From DASRFR01 sp035651455 (lineage in GTDB: Bacteria; Acidobacteriota; Terriglobia; Terriglobales; Acidobacteriaceae), in contig DASRFR010000058.1 of the NCBI GenBank assembly GCA_035651455.1, forward strand, positions 620,001 through 684,000: a stretch of 64,000 nt of DNA. The letters run 5' to 3'. The notes under the pieces were generated by a model. That model was given only the letters and a program-made list of their open reading frames with translations, was not told the DNA's origin and ran no database searches. The position numbers and the translations under genes are program-made. This document shows positions 26,943-35,716 of the stretch, in pieces. Every line of letters starts with the position of its first letter. Within the stretch, counting starts at the first letter, position 1.

Positions 26943-27623
26943 TTGAGTTCCCCTTCCGTTCAGCCCCACGAAATGTCATGCGCAACTGTGATGCCAAAAA
27001 CCGCGCACATCCCCGCGCACATCCCCGCGCCTTCCGCTCGCAACCAGCGCACCCTTTGTTTGCAGGGCGAACCACAGCGACTCCTTCGCCCGTAGGCGAA
27101 TTATCACTTTCGATAATGATTAACCATTGGGTTAGCGCTCCGGGCTGCGCTTCGATCCGGAAGGCTCCAGTGAGGATGGTTCCCTTCGTCGGTCAGGACA
27201 TCGTTGCTCCCAAGCCAACCATGTCAAAATCTGGCCGGTGCTTTCTGCAGTCGCCCACACCGGGACCTTCACCGCTCCTACCCCTAAGTCAGACCACGCT
27301 TTCCATTCAACCGAGGCCAACCGTACCTAAGTTCGATCCCTTCTCTCTCTACACACCAGGTCCGCCAACAACCGAGATGTCCAGCAAAGAACGTTGGCAA
27401 AGCGATTGCTCTTTCACGATCGCCCGCGCTGTTCTGCTAGTTGCGAATGGGGTGGCGCAAGGACAACTCGAAGGTGGCTGGAACAAGTCGTTGTACGCCT
27501 CCCTCTAGCCGAGCTGTCGCATTCAAGCGCCACTGAAGCAAGAGACGAATGCAATGACAACTAATTTTTGATCGATACAGCGAGACCGAATTTCCACTCA
27601 GAAAAACTTTAAGGAGAATCTTT
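26943..27623. other. Gene-poor stretch before the neprosin gene
   Basis: About 680 bases without a supported gene. The open frame at 26933-27508 on the plus strand has low-complexity, Pro/Ser/Arg-rich composition and no ribosome binding site. A short tandem repeat lies at 27001-27030. The last 80 bases must hold the neprosin promoter. Confidence 0.5.
27001..27030 (+). repeat. 12-base tandem repeat, 2.5 copies
   Basis: The unit CCGCGCACATCC is present twice in full (27001-27012, 27013-27024) and then as its first six bases. It has no visible link to a gene. Confidence 0.8.
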
Positions 27624-29015
27624 GTGAAGCAGCGTAAAGGTGTGTCCCACAGCGTCAGTACCCATATCCTCTACAGTGTCGCGTGCTTCTTATTTGTTAC
27701 GAGCACCATGCTGAATGCTCAACCAGCACAGAACAAGTTTGTGCCATTTAATGACTTTATCGCTGCCACGCGCGCTGCGAATAGCGGCGACTACCTGGGC
27801 AAGCCAAGCGCCCAGGTGAGCGATGAGCCGGCCTTCGAAGAAATGCGCCAGCATATTCTCAAGCTGTACGACGGCGTCCAAATCAGCCATAGCTTTACTC
27901 TCGACGGCGACAACTTCGACTGCATACCGGAAATGCAACAACCTGGAGTGCGCTTGCGGGGTCTGAAGAGCATTGCCTCTCCACCTCCATCCTCACTTGC
28001 CAGAAAAGCCGGCGATGGCGGCGAATCCTCGAAAAAGCCGATCGGCATTTCTTCGCAGCTCGGTCCCGATCAGCTGATGGATGAGTTTGGCAACTCGCGC
28101 GTTTGCGAGGACCACACGATTCCCATGCGGCGAGTCACCCTGGAAGAGACGAGTCGCTTCCCTACCTTGAAGAGCTACTTCGCCAAGGGACCCGATGGCG
28201 CCGGCCAACCGCCGAGCACCCGCCAGGTGGACTCTCCAAGCGCGGTGGCGCACAAGTATTCCTATACCTACCAATACGTCAACAATCTTGGGGATACCAC
28301 TACCCTCAACCTGTGGAGCCCTTACGTCAATACCGGCTTGGGAGAGGTCTTTTCCCTCTCACAGTCGTGGACTATGGCAACCTCTCCGAGTCTGCAAACG
28401 GCAGAAGTCGGGTGGCAGAACTATCCCTCCTTTTACGGAGGACAGAACTCTCGCCTGTTCATCTACTGGACCGCCGACGGGTACAGCCGGACTGGTTGCT
28501 ACAACCTGACCTGCGCAGGATTCGTTCAGTACAACGGCGGCAATGGGTGGTATTTCGGCGCCGGATTCAGTCATTACAGCACGTTTGGTGGAACGCAATA
28601 TGAATTCCGGGCTGAGTATTACTACTATCAAGGCAACTGGTGGCTGGGCCTGGGCGACGCAAACACCATCACCTGGGTGGGTTACTATCCCGGATCGCTG
28701 TACGGCAGCGGAACCATGCGAACCAACTCCCAGCTCATCGAATTCGGTAGCGAAAGTGTCGGATCCAATCCATATCCGCCGGAGGGCAGCGGTGACTGGG
28801 CAAGCTGGGGATTTGGCTACGCGGCTTACCAGCGTGAGCTGTATTACTGGAGCTATCCATCTGATATCGCGACCTGGGACAGCTTGACCGCATCCCAGCC
28901 GTCCTCCAACTGCTACACCATTGCGGGGCCCTATTGGGGTGGCTATACTCCGCCGTCAAACGACTGGGGATTCTACTTCTACGAGGGAGGTCCCGGCGGA
29001 TACAACTGCTACTGA
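27624..29015 (+). CDS. Secreted neprosin-domain protein (glutamic peptidase family)
   Basis: A signal peptide of about 33 residues ends near MLNAQ. A pro-region of about 200 residues follows, with the N-terminal Neprosin-activation-like features EEMRQHILKLYDG and FDCIPEMQQPGVR. The C-terminal neprosin domain has AEVGWQNYP (candidate catalytic E261), RLFIYWTADGYSRTGCYNLTCAGFVQ, and GSESVG (candidate second glutamate E377). Neprosin, from pitcher-plant fluid, uses two glutamates about 109 residues apart; here they are 116 apart. The two-Cys loop GCYNLTC is kept. The start is GTG, with AAGGAG upstream. A terminator follows at 29087. It is probably an exported proline-cleaving protease acting at low pH. 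Family call good, activity inferred. Confidence 0.85.
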   Translation: MKQRKGVSHSVSTHILYSVACFLFVTSTMLNAQPAQNKFVPFNDFIAATRAANSGDYLGKPSAQVSDEPAFEEMRQHILKLYDGVQISHSFTLDGDNFDCIPEMQQPGVRLRGLKSIASPPPSSLARKAGDGGESSKKPIGISSQLGPDQLMDEFGNSRVCEDHTIPMRRVTLEETSRFPTLKSYFAKGPDGAGQPPSTRQVDSPSAVAHKYSYTYQYVNNLGDTTTLNLWSPYVNTGLGEVFSLSQSWTMATSPSLQTAEVGWQNYPSFYGGQNSRLFIYWTADGYSRTGCYNLTCAGFVQYNGGNGWYFGAGFSHYSTFGGTQYEFRAEYYYYQGNWWLGLGDANTITWVGYYPGSLYGSGTMRTNSQLIEFGSESVGSNPYPPEGSGDWASWGFGYAAYQRELYYWSYPSDIATWDSLTASQPSSNCYTIAGPYWGGYTPPSNDWGFYFYEGGPGGYNCY

Positions 29016-29086
29016 ATGCGGTTAGTGCTGCGACCGGTGGCGTTCACAATTTTCCGGCTCAGCGTGAAGCAGGACAGATGAAATAT

Positions 29087-29116
29087 GGCTCGCTCGAAGT
29101 TGAGCGAGCCTTTTTT
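29087..29116 (+). terminator. Rho-independent terminator
   Basis: A perfect 9-base stem (GGCTCGCTC at 29087-29095, GAGCGAGCC at 29102-29110) with a 6-base loop is followed by six Ts. It ends the neprosin transcript and faces the minus-strand barrel gene. Confidence 0.92.
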
Positions 29117-29125
29117 GTTGGCGTG

Positions 29126-29656
29126 TCACTTGAATGTGCGCGATGGCTGCCATACAGTCCACGAAATGCCCACTTTCGCGCTGTAACTATGGGTGAACAG
29201 GTGATCCGGCGTCGCCAGGGTATATTCGGCGGGAGTGATTTGAAGCGAGATCCGCTGACTCAGCTTAACCTGTACTCCACCGCCAATCTGCAGGTTGAAA
29301 GCATGATCGACGCTGCCGCTCGAGGCTGAGCGCTGGTCTCCGGCTTGTGCATAAATGAAGGGCCGGAGCTTGGCCTGGTCTCCGCCAAATGTGAACTGCG
29401 GGCCGATCACGAAATTTTGCTGCGTCATGCCGACCCCTCCAAGCGAGCCGTAGTAATTATCAGCCTCGATGCCGATCGAAACTGTATTGTTCAAATCGAA
29501 CTGTGCGGAAGCAAACCAGCCGTTCAGATTTACACGGACACCACGGCCTTGATCGCTGTTCTGGTAGTTGAAGCCGCCCGCTACAGACACCTGGTGCGAT
29601 TGAGCCAACAGGCGTAGGCAGCTGATGAGAACAATCAGTGTTGTTCGTGCCATCAT
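29126..29656 (-). CDS. Outer-membrane beta-barrel protein
   Basis: The 176 residues open with a signal peptide (TTLIVLISCLRLLAQS). Alternating strand-like segments follow, rich in Gly, Asn and aromatics: QVSVAGGFNYQNS, GWFASAQFDLNNTVSIGIEAD, NFVIGPQFTFGG, LRPFIYAQAG and FNLQIGGGVQVKLS. It ends with HSYSAKVGISWTV. This is the pattern of an eight-stranded OmpA/OmpW-like barrel in the outer membrane. The terminal residues after the last strand are few. Its stop is followed by the neprosin terminator on the opposite side. It lies immediately upstream, on the same strand, of nothing obvious; the NRAMP gene is on the same strand just beyond its start. Function unknown. Confidence 0.75.
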   Translation of the reverse strand: MMARTTLIVLISCLRLLAQSHQVSVAGGFNYQNSDQGRGVRVNLNGWFASAQFDLNNTVSIGIEADNYYGSLGGVGMTQQNFVIGPQFTFGGDQAKLRPFIYAQAGDQRSASSGSVDHAFNLQIGGGVQVKLSQRISLQITPAEYTLATPDHLFTHSYSAKVGISWTVWQPSRTFK

Positions 29657-30891
29657 TATGGTTGACCCGAATGTGTGACGATCATCAGTGGAATTGCCGC
29701 TAGCGCCGCCGCGGTGATGAGAACGAGGAACACAGTTCCGATGATCGTGTCGAACTTGCTATTTACGTGATTCCCCATCACATTCTTGTCGGCAGCAATA
29801 CGAAGAATCGGATAGTACGTCAGCGGCATGATGACCATCCCGAAAACAATGGAAATATTGACGAGTTGCAGCGGGCGCACCCCCGTAAGGGCAATGATGA
29901 GCGCGAACAGAAACATCGCTAGCCACGTTGCCGTAAAGACGGGGACTGACTTGATTGGCTGGTTCTTACCCCATTTCAGATTGAAAAACTGGCATACGTT
30001 GTAAGCGCCGGAGAGAGCGGTCTCTACCGCAGCGCCTGAAATGCACGCCAAAGTTCCCAGCAAAGCCATGATCAACGCTTTTTCGGCAAATGGAAAAGCT
30101 CCCGCCATGGTTGTGGTGCTGAGAATCTGTGGAAAGATTCCGCGAGGCCGGAAAACTAATGCGCCTAGAACGAGCAGGCCGACGGTCAGTAAAGAACCCA
30201 ACACTGAGCCAAGGGAGGCCACCATGAAATTCTCCCCGAGGTCCTTGGTCGTCCAATCTTCCTCAATCGCTCCCGAGGAATAGAAATGGACTTCGTACTC
30301 CATTAGCATGGCGCTGAAGATTCCGACAGCAAAGTAGCCGTAGAGCAGCACGTGTTTCGCGTCCGGCTGGGATACGGAGGGCAGTAATCCGCGTGCGAGC
30401 TGGCCCCAGTCGGGATGAAGCACAACGGCCGACACCGCAAACACGATCATCATCAGTCCCGACAATCCGAGCGTTCTTTCGATCCATTGAAAGCGGAAGA
30501 GAAGGACCATGGCCGAGAAAGTCACGGTTGCCCCGATCAGGACCAGCTTTTCGGGCCACCCAGTAAGCAAATGCAGCACAATAGCGACGCCGCCGATTTC
30601 GGCGGCGCAGGTGATCAAATTCAGCAGATTGGACGCGATCAATGTTGCCAGTCCCAGCGAGAAGCCCAGGCGCGTGCGCACCACCGCGAAGACCGGCTCT
30701 TTCGCAACCACCGCAACTCTGCCGCACATCTCCATGTACACGATGATCGCGACAGCTCCCAGCAGGATCGCCCACATCAGTTCATAGCTGAACAGTGCGC
30801 CCGCTTGCGTTGTGAAAACAATCTGGCCGAGGTCAACGAAGCCTCCGAGAGCGGTCATGATTCCCAGCGTAATGCCGAGTATCTTCTTCAT
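29656..30891 (-). CDS. NRAMP-family transporter with altered metal motifs
   Basis: The 411 residues give about 11 membrane helices of the LeuT-like NRAMP fold. In helix 1 the canonical DPGN is replaced by DLGQ (GGFVDLGQIVFTTQAGA). In helix 6 the MPH motif becomes EVH (YEVHFYSSGA), so the metal-ligating Met is lost. Changes at these sites occur in NRAMP-related Mg2+ transporters, which do not select transition metals, so Mn/Fe transport should not be assumed. The stop of the upstream lipoprotein gene overlaps its ATG, which couples the two. The barrel gene downstream begins right at its end. Fold call firm, substrate uncertain. Confidence 0.85.
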   Translation of the reverse strand: MKKILGITLGIMTALGGFVDLGQIVFTTQAGALFSYELMWAILLGAVAIIVYMEMCGRVAVVAKEPVFAVVRTRLGFSLGLATLIASNLLNLITCAAEIGGVAIVLHLLTGWPEKLVLIGATVTFSAMVLLFRFQWIERTLGLSGLMMIVFAVSAVVLHPDWGQLARGLLPSVSQPDAKHVLLYGYFAVGIFSAMLMEYEVHFYSSGAIEEDWTTKDLGENFMVASLGSVLGSLLTVGLLVLGALVFRPRGIFPQILSTTTMAGAFPFAEKALIMALLGTLACISGAAVETALSGAYNVCQFFNLKWGKNQPIKSVPVFTATWLAMFLFALIIALTGVRPLQLVNISIVFGMVIMPLTYYPILRIAADKNVMGNHVNSKFDTIIGTVFLVLITAAALAAIPLMIVTHSGQP

Positions 30892-31307
30892 AACGACGAG
30901 ACCGCCTGCTGGAGTGTGTCCCGGATGCCGGCAATCTGCTCTTGATCGTGAGCCAGTTCATCGCGCCGCTGGATGCGGCCGCGCAGCTGGTTGAGCTCAG
31001 CGGCCAGAGCGTCCACTTGTGAAAGACCTTTCCGATACTGCGGCTCAGCATCGGCGGGCGGATGCGCTTCGTGTAACTCTTTCGCAATGCGGCCAATTTC
31101 CAACGACAGGTATTCGATATGTCCGTTTGAATAAGGATCGGTTGCGCGTCCTTGCCGAACGAACTGAAGGAAGGTGTTCGTTTCCGACGCAAGCGATTCG
31201 GCGGATATCAGTTTGGACTGCAGTTCATCGCGGGAAAGGGGTCGGTCGTGTGAGCAGGAGGCCAGCGCGGCGAGTGCGAGACACACAAGCAAGGTGGTCT
31301 TGTGCAC
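30888..31307 (-). CDS. Small lipoprotein with helical coiled region
   Basis: The product opens with a type II signal peptide, and the lipobox LASC puts the acylated Cys near residue 18. The mature part of about 120 residues is helical and charged, with AESLASETNTFLQFVRQ, EYLSLEIGRIAKELHEAHPP and VDALAAELNQLRGRIQRRDELAHDQEQ, which is a likely helical hairpin or coiled coil. I used GTG at 31307; an upstream TTG at 31325 is also open. Its stop overlaps the start of the NRAMP-like gene, so it may be an accessory to that transporter at the membrane. No family is recognised. Confidence 0.7.
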   Translation of the reverse strand: MHKTTLLVCLALAALASCSHDRPLSRDELQSKLISAESLASETNTFLQFVRQGRATDPYSNGHIEYLSLEIGRIAKELHEAHPPADAEPQYRKGLSQVDALAAELNQLRGRIQRRDELAHDQEQIAGIRDTLQQAVSSL

Positions 31308-31595
31308 GTACCATAGATGCAGCAACCTACAAGAATGTTTGCTGCTGAATTTTGTCAGTCATCGTACATTTTACCGTCAGGCACAAGCGCAATTTCCCAA
31401 AGCCAGCTTATTAGCCGACCTTGCTTCGGCGGTCTGCTTTCGAGCGCAGGCCAAAAGCCTTCATGTCCAAGTCCACAAGCTTGTTACGCCGTGCCCTTTT
31501 GCAAATCTTTTACAAGTTGCTGACATTTTCCTTCCCGCCTTTGGCACAATGCAATTGCCACCCTTAGGAGTTGTCTTCTCCGGAAAGGAACTCAC

Positions 31596-32861
31596 GTGCA
31601 TCTGCTCTCCAAGATATCTGCTGCTCGGTTAGTGGTTCTCGCCTTGTCACTCAGCTTCGGCTTGCAGGCGAGGGGACAGACTCTGAACGTTCTGCGTAAC
31701 TGGGGCGTTGCACGGGGCGACGGCAACATTCCGTATTCCGACCTCATTAAGGACGCTTCTGGGAACCTGTACGGCACAACCTTGTCAGGCGGCGCTCATA
31801 ACTTGGGGACCGTGTATCGCCTTACGCCCACAAGCAATGGTGGCTGGAACGAGACCTTGCTCTACAGTTTCAGCGGCGGCGCCGATGGTGGCAGCCCCCA
31901 CTCTCCTCTCTTTCGTGACTCTGCGGGAAATTTGTACGGCACAACAGTGACGGGCGGTATTGACGCGAAAAACTGCACCAGCACCGTTCAAGGCAGCGGT
32001 TGTGGCGTCGTGTTCAAACTTTCTCCGACGCAGAACCCACCTTGGACCGAGACTGTCGTGTACACCTTCACCGGTGGACAGGACGGCGGGAATCCCTACG
32101 CTGGTCTCGTGCGCGATCAATCCGGTAACCTCTATGGAACCGCTGTGACCGGAGGATCGGGCGGTCACGGGACGGTGTACCGCCTGACTCCCACTGCCAA
32201 TGGATGGCAGCAAAAAACTTTGCACAGCTTCGCCGGAAGTTCCGACGGAAACGAACCGTATGCGCCCGTAGTCCTTGACGCTCGCGGAAACCTGTACGGC
32301 ACGACCTACGTTGGCGGCGCCGCGGGTTACGGCGTTGTTTACCGACTCTCGCGGCGGCAGTCTGGTTTCTGGGTTGAAAAGATCCTGCACACATTTGAAG
32401 GGCAGAGCGCCAACGATGGAGCACAGACTTTCTCGGGTGTCGTGCTTGACAAGAACGGAAACATCTTTGGTACGACGCTTGGGGGTGGGAAGTTCGCTTA
32501 TGGCACTGTCTTCGAACTGACGGCGGCAAACAATTTTGCCAGCACGATCCTGCATAGCTTCAACCTGAATGGCAGAGACGGAACTCTTCCCAACGGCGTG
32601 ATCTTCGACCAAAGCGGAAACCTATGGGGCACCACGCAGGGAGCCGGCGAGAATGATGGCAATGGCACCATTTTCAAGCTCACGCCAGGCAGCAATGGAT
32701 GGACAGAGACCGTGATGTTCACCTTCCAGGGATCTAAGGACGGCACCTATCCAAACGACACACTGCTCATGGATGCTGCGGGGAATTTCTATGGTACGAC
32801 GATATGGGGCGGAACTTTAGGGCCGACCAATGGAGGCGTTACATTCGAGTTCATCCCCTGA
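31596..32861 (+). CDS. Secreted repeat protein of the TIGR03803 type
   Basis: A signal peptide covers about 27 residues. Seven or so repeats of about 55-60 residues follow, each with a core like DASGNLYGTTLSGG and GTVYRLTP, then a helical or strand pair ending in LYSFSGG or similar. This is the GNLYGTT repeat family, common in acidobacterial and Verrucomicrobial extracellular proteins. It is thought to fold as a beta-propeller. There is no catalytic motif. GTG start with GGAAAGGAA upstream. It stands alone, with gene-poor DNA on each side. Its role is unknown; surface or secreted binding is possible. Family firm. Confidence 0.85.
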   Translation: MHLLSKISAARLVVLALSLSFGLQARGQTLNVLRNWGVARGDGNIPYSDLIKDASGNLYGTTLSGGAHNLGTVYRLTPTSNGGWNETLLYSFSGGADGGSPHSPLFRDSAGNLYGTTVTGGIDAKNCTSTVQGSGCGVVFKLSPTQNPPWTETVVYTFTGGQDGGNPYAGLVRDQSGNLYGTAVTGGSGGHGTVYRLTPTANGWQQKTLHSFAGSSDGNEPYAPVVLDARGNLYGTTYVGGAAGYGVVYRLSRRQSGFWVEKILHTFEGQSANDGAQTFSGVVLDKNGNIFGTTLGGGKFAYGTVFELTAANNFASTILHSFNLNGRDGTLPNGVIFDQSGNLWGTTQGAGENDGNGTIFKLTPGSNGWTETVMFTFQGSKDGTYPNDTLLMDAAGNFYGTTIWGGTLGPTNGGVTFEFIP

Positions 32862-33091
32862 GCGCTGACTCGGGATGCTCGGTCCTCACGTGTGGACATC
32901 TCCAGAGTAAGGAGCGGGTTCATTCTAACTTCCAGCACGTGGCAGGCGATCAATTTTCCCGGCGCTTCATCCACTCTCGCGCTGCGACTTTACAATGCTG
33001 AGGATGCTGGAGACTATTATGACAGCAACGGCGTATAGCATGGCGTTTCTAACCGTCCAGAGCTGAATGCCGCCTATGCCGCATGGCGATG
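32862..33091. other. Short gap
   Basis: No supported gene. It separates the repeat protein from a SnoaL-like pseudogene. Confidence 0.4.
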
Positions 33092-33512
33092 TTATTCGTC
33101 CCTTGACAGCACGGCGACACCACGCCAGCCCCAATACACCTTGTGGTATTGGATTAAGCCGTCGTCATTCAACTCGATGACTTCCACAAAATCCATTTGT
33201 TCACGCCAAGCGCGGATACTCGAACATCATCTTCTTCTTGCCATCGCTCAGATACCCGGTTCTGTGGTACTGACGAAGGGTTGGTTTGCGTTTCGCGACC
33301 ATCTAGAAAAACGGCCGCATTTCCCCGTGCCCGCGACAGATGCCCTCCTCTTTGGCCATGAGATGGGGCATCAAAGGGCTCTCAATTACACCATCGCTGG
33401 CATAAAGCTGAAGCAATGCTTCCGCGTCATTCTCCGACAAAGCCTTGTCCCAGTCGTGGTAAATCCGCTCCATATTCGCTTTCAGCTTCTCAGTTGACGG
33501 ACCGACGCTCAT
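33092..33512 (-). pseudogene. Broken SnoaL-like (NTF2-fold) gene
   Basis: On the minus strand, an N-terminal part starts at ATG 33512 behind a GGAGGGA site and encodes an NTF2-like start (MERIYHDWDKALSENDAEALLQLYASDG). It ends at an in-frame TAG at 33303-33305. Past the stop, the same frame carries on in a SnoaL-like way (MVAKRKPTLRQYHRTGYLSDGK) until TGA at 33201-33203. One base out of frame, the family ending follows (MDFVEVIELNDDGLIQYHKVYWGWRG), with TAA at 33092. The two lesions, a stop and a one-base shift, make this a pseudogene. A sequencing error would have to occur twice. Confidence 0.8.
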
Positions 33513-33624
33513 GCTCCCTCCTCTTCTTGTCGAGTCATTTCTTCGATGCTTATGCACGTCGCGGGGTCAATTGAAAGTTTGGCTGGATGCAACGGACTCG
33601 AACTGTGCTCGCTCACGCTACGCT

Positions 33625-34005
33625 CTAAGCGGACTTGGCATGGCATCGCTCGACCGCTTCGACCAGCGCGGCAAAGTTATGTTCGAGCAAATGCTCTGAT
33701 TTCTCAAAATACCGCGCTGCTCCGGCACTGAGGAGTTTGTCCTCATTTTTCTGTGAGAGTCCGCTAAGCACAAAGATTGGAATCTGTTTTGTCGATGCGT
33801 CTTTTTTCAGCGCCGAAAGCACCTCCGTTCCCGGCATGACAGGCAGCATCATGTCCAGCAAGATCAAGTCGGGCAGATTTTGACGGGCAACGCTCAGACC
33901 TTCCTTCCCGTCTGCCGCGAGCAGCACCTCATGGCCTGCATGAACCAGGGCTCTCTTCATGCCCGCCTGCAACATTCTGCTGTCCTCGACAATAAGGATT
34001 TTCAT
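33625..34005 (-). CDS. Single-domain response regulator
   Basis: This is a receiver domain of 126 residues: acid pair in ILIVEDSRML, phospho-Asp in LILLDMMLPVMPG, Ser in IFVLSGLSQ and Lys in RYFEKSEH. There is no output domain. The reading frame continues upstream in the track direction, but the ATG at 34005 gives the standard receiver start MKILIVED, so the longer form is rejected. It is not in a kinase cluster. The divergent gene at 34352 is a DMT-type transporter, which gives no clue to its function. It may be a relay protein or may act through direct binding. Confidence 0.9.
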   Translation of the reverse strand: MKILIVEDSRMLQAGMKRALVHAGHEVLLAADGKEGLSVARQNLPDLILLDMMLPVMPGTEVLSALKKDASTKQIPIFVLSGLSQKNEDKLLSAGAARYFEKSEHLLEHNFAALVEAVERCHAKSA

Positions 34006-34351
34006 CGCTCCCGCTCCCGAGAGAGATTTGGCTGTCACTCCGAAACTGATGCTGGGACAATGCGCCTGCAGGTTTGGTGATAGGCATGTCGCCGTCCCCT
34101 CCGCCTGAATTCGGGAGAACACGGAGCACACATCCAACCAACAGCACACCCTGGTAGGACTATCGGCGCGAGGGGTGATTGGAATTAGGAATTTAGGACT
34201 TCGGTAACATAGCAGCGCTGCCCGCTTTCGGTCAGGCTCGCGCATTGCACGTGGCGCCAGGGGCAACGCACAACCGCGCATTCACCTCATAGCGGAATGC
34301 CAAATTGCTTCGATCGCAGTCACCTGCTGAGCGCGAACGCGGAGGATCCTG
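34006..34351. other. Divergent intergenic region
   Basis: About 345 bases between the leftward receiver gene and the rightward transporter. I see no supported gene. It must hold both promoters; the GGAGGA at about 34341 is the transporter's ribosome binding site. Confidence 0.5.
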
Positions 34352-35287
34352 GTGCATTTCCAATTCCTGCATAACGGGATCTTTGTCGCCATCATTGCCC
34401 ACTCGTTGATTGGTATATCCCTGGTCTGGGACAAGGTTCTCCTTAAGCGCCCTGAAACCAGGAATTTATTGTCGTATGTATTTTGGCTCGGCTTCATCAG
34501 TATCTTCGGACTGGCGCTGATTCCCTTCGGCTTTCACATGCCCAGTTGGGGCCTAGCCGCCTTGGCGTTCTGGACGGGCGTCATTCACCTTGCTGCTAAC
34601 TATTTTTACTACGCTGCATTGAAGGCCGGTGAAGCATCGCAAACGCTGGCAATTATGGGCGGATTCTCCCCTATCGCGACCGCACTGATTGCCATTCCGC
34701 TGCTCAAAAACCCGCTCGGAGCCGGCATGTTGCCGGGCTTCATTCTGCTCGTGCTCGGCGGCTTCGTAATGTTCGGCTCTGAGCGGCTCGATTTGCGCCG
34801 GGTTTTGCCATACGTGCTGCTGGCTTCGGGAACTTTCGGCTTAGTCAATGTTCTTCAGAAGGTCGTGTTTGATCGCACCAACTTCGTCAGCGGCTACGTG
34901 TTCTTCACCCTTGGCACATTCGCCGGCGCAGTGGGACTCTTGCTGCGGAAGTCATGGCGGGAGCAAATCTTTGAAAACTCTGAGAAGGCGGAGCCTAGCA
35001 GCCGCTTTTGGTATTTCGTTAACCGCTTTATGTCAGGGGTTGGCTCTTTCCTGCTCTTTTATGCCATTAGCCGCACGAGCCCGGCGATCGTGGAAGGAAT
35101 TACGGGGCTCCGCTACGTCTTCATTTTTCTCGGTGCGTATGGGATCACTAAAATCCGGCCTGCGTGGCTGCAGGAGAACTTTCGCGGAGTGGTGCTGGCG
35201 GGCAAAGCCATCGCAACCATCATGGTTGTGCTGGGATTGATCTTGGTCGGCATCAAAAGTGGCGGGCAGACAGGAGGGCCCGGCTAA
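34352..35287 (+). CDS. EamA/DMT-family transporter
   Basis: The 311 residues form ten hydrophobic helices in two homologous halves of five, the standard drug/metabolite transporter fold. It starts IFVAIIAHSLIGISLVWDKVLL and the second half includes VLPYVLLASGTFGLVNVLQ. A short cytoplasmic loop between the halves is rich in charged residues. The GTG start follows GGAGGA. Substrate is not readable. Downstream, on the opposite strand, is a pair of half-size DMT genes with a different architecture, so the window holds three DMT-related genes within 2 kb. Fold call firm. Confidence 0.87.
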   Translation: MHFQFLHNGIFVAIIAHSLIGISLVWDKVLLKRPETRNLLSYVFWLGFISIFGLALIPFGFHMPSWGLAALAFWTGVIHLAANYFYYAALKAGEASQTLAIMGGFSPIATALIAIPLLKNPLGAGMLPGFILLVLGGFVMFGSERLDLRRVLPYVLLASGTFGLVNVLQKVVFDRTNFVSGYVFFTLGTFAGAVGLLLRKSWREQIFENSEKAEPSSRFWYFVNRFMSGVGSFLLFYAISRTSPAIVEGITGLRYVFIFLGAYGITKIRPAWLQENFRGVVLAGKAIATIMVVLGLILVGIKSGGQTGGPG

Positions 35288-35353
35288 TCGGCCCTGCCCT
35301 GCGCTCACTGCCCACTTTGTCATCCTGAGCGCAGCGCGTGTCACTCCTCAATT

Positions 35354-35716
35354 TCACCACCGCAGAAGCAATACCCCGCAGGCTACCAGGCTGGCCGCAG
35401 CCCAGCGCCGCCCGCGAACGTCCTCCCGCAGAACATATTTCGCAAGCAGCGTTTCCAGCAGGTAGCTGACCGCCGTAGCCGGAACCGCAAAACTCACGCT
35501 CGCGATCGACAGCAGCGAGAGCATCGCCAGGAAACCCACAATCAGGGCGGCAATCCCTCCCAGCACGAATGGGTTGCGCAGGACCGTGGGCAGCAACATC
35601 AGCAGCGACCAGGGACGGAGGTCCCGCACCGGGCCCATCCGCTTCATGCCCGCAGTATTCAGAACATCGCCGACGGTGTTGCAGGCGGCAATGATTGCAA
35701 CCAGAATCCATTTCAT
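35354..35716 (-). CDS. Half-size DMT (EamA-like) membrane protein, copy B
   Basis: The 120 residues form four membrane helices, about half of a DMT transporter. It opens MKWILVAIIAACNTVGDVLNTAGM, like an SMR-type helix 1, and ends VSYLLETLLAKYVLREDVRGRRWAAASLVACGVLLL. Its ATG overlaps the stop of the next gene upstream, another half-size DMT (35713-36159). Overlapping half-size DMT pairs often form a heterodimer, as in paired SMR efflux pumps or ArnE/F. Substrate unknown. The start choice gives the standard N-terminal helix, and the extension upstream in the same frame is rejected. Confidence 0.82.
   Translation of the reverse strand: MKWILVAIIAACNTVGDVLNTAGMKRMGPVRDLRPWSLLMLLPTVLRNPFVLGGIAALIVGFLAMLSLLSIASVSFAVPATAVSYLLETLLAKYVLREDVRGRRWAAASLVACGVLLLRW

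Noticed and set aside
27001..27030. Short tandem repeat considered as a CRISPR
   Set aside because: The unit is 12 bases with no spacers and only 2.5 copies, so it is a simple tandem repeat.
26933..27508. Plus-strand open frame of 191 codons
   Set aside because: Low-complexity, Pro/Ser/Arg-rich translation without a start signal, and no family resemblance.
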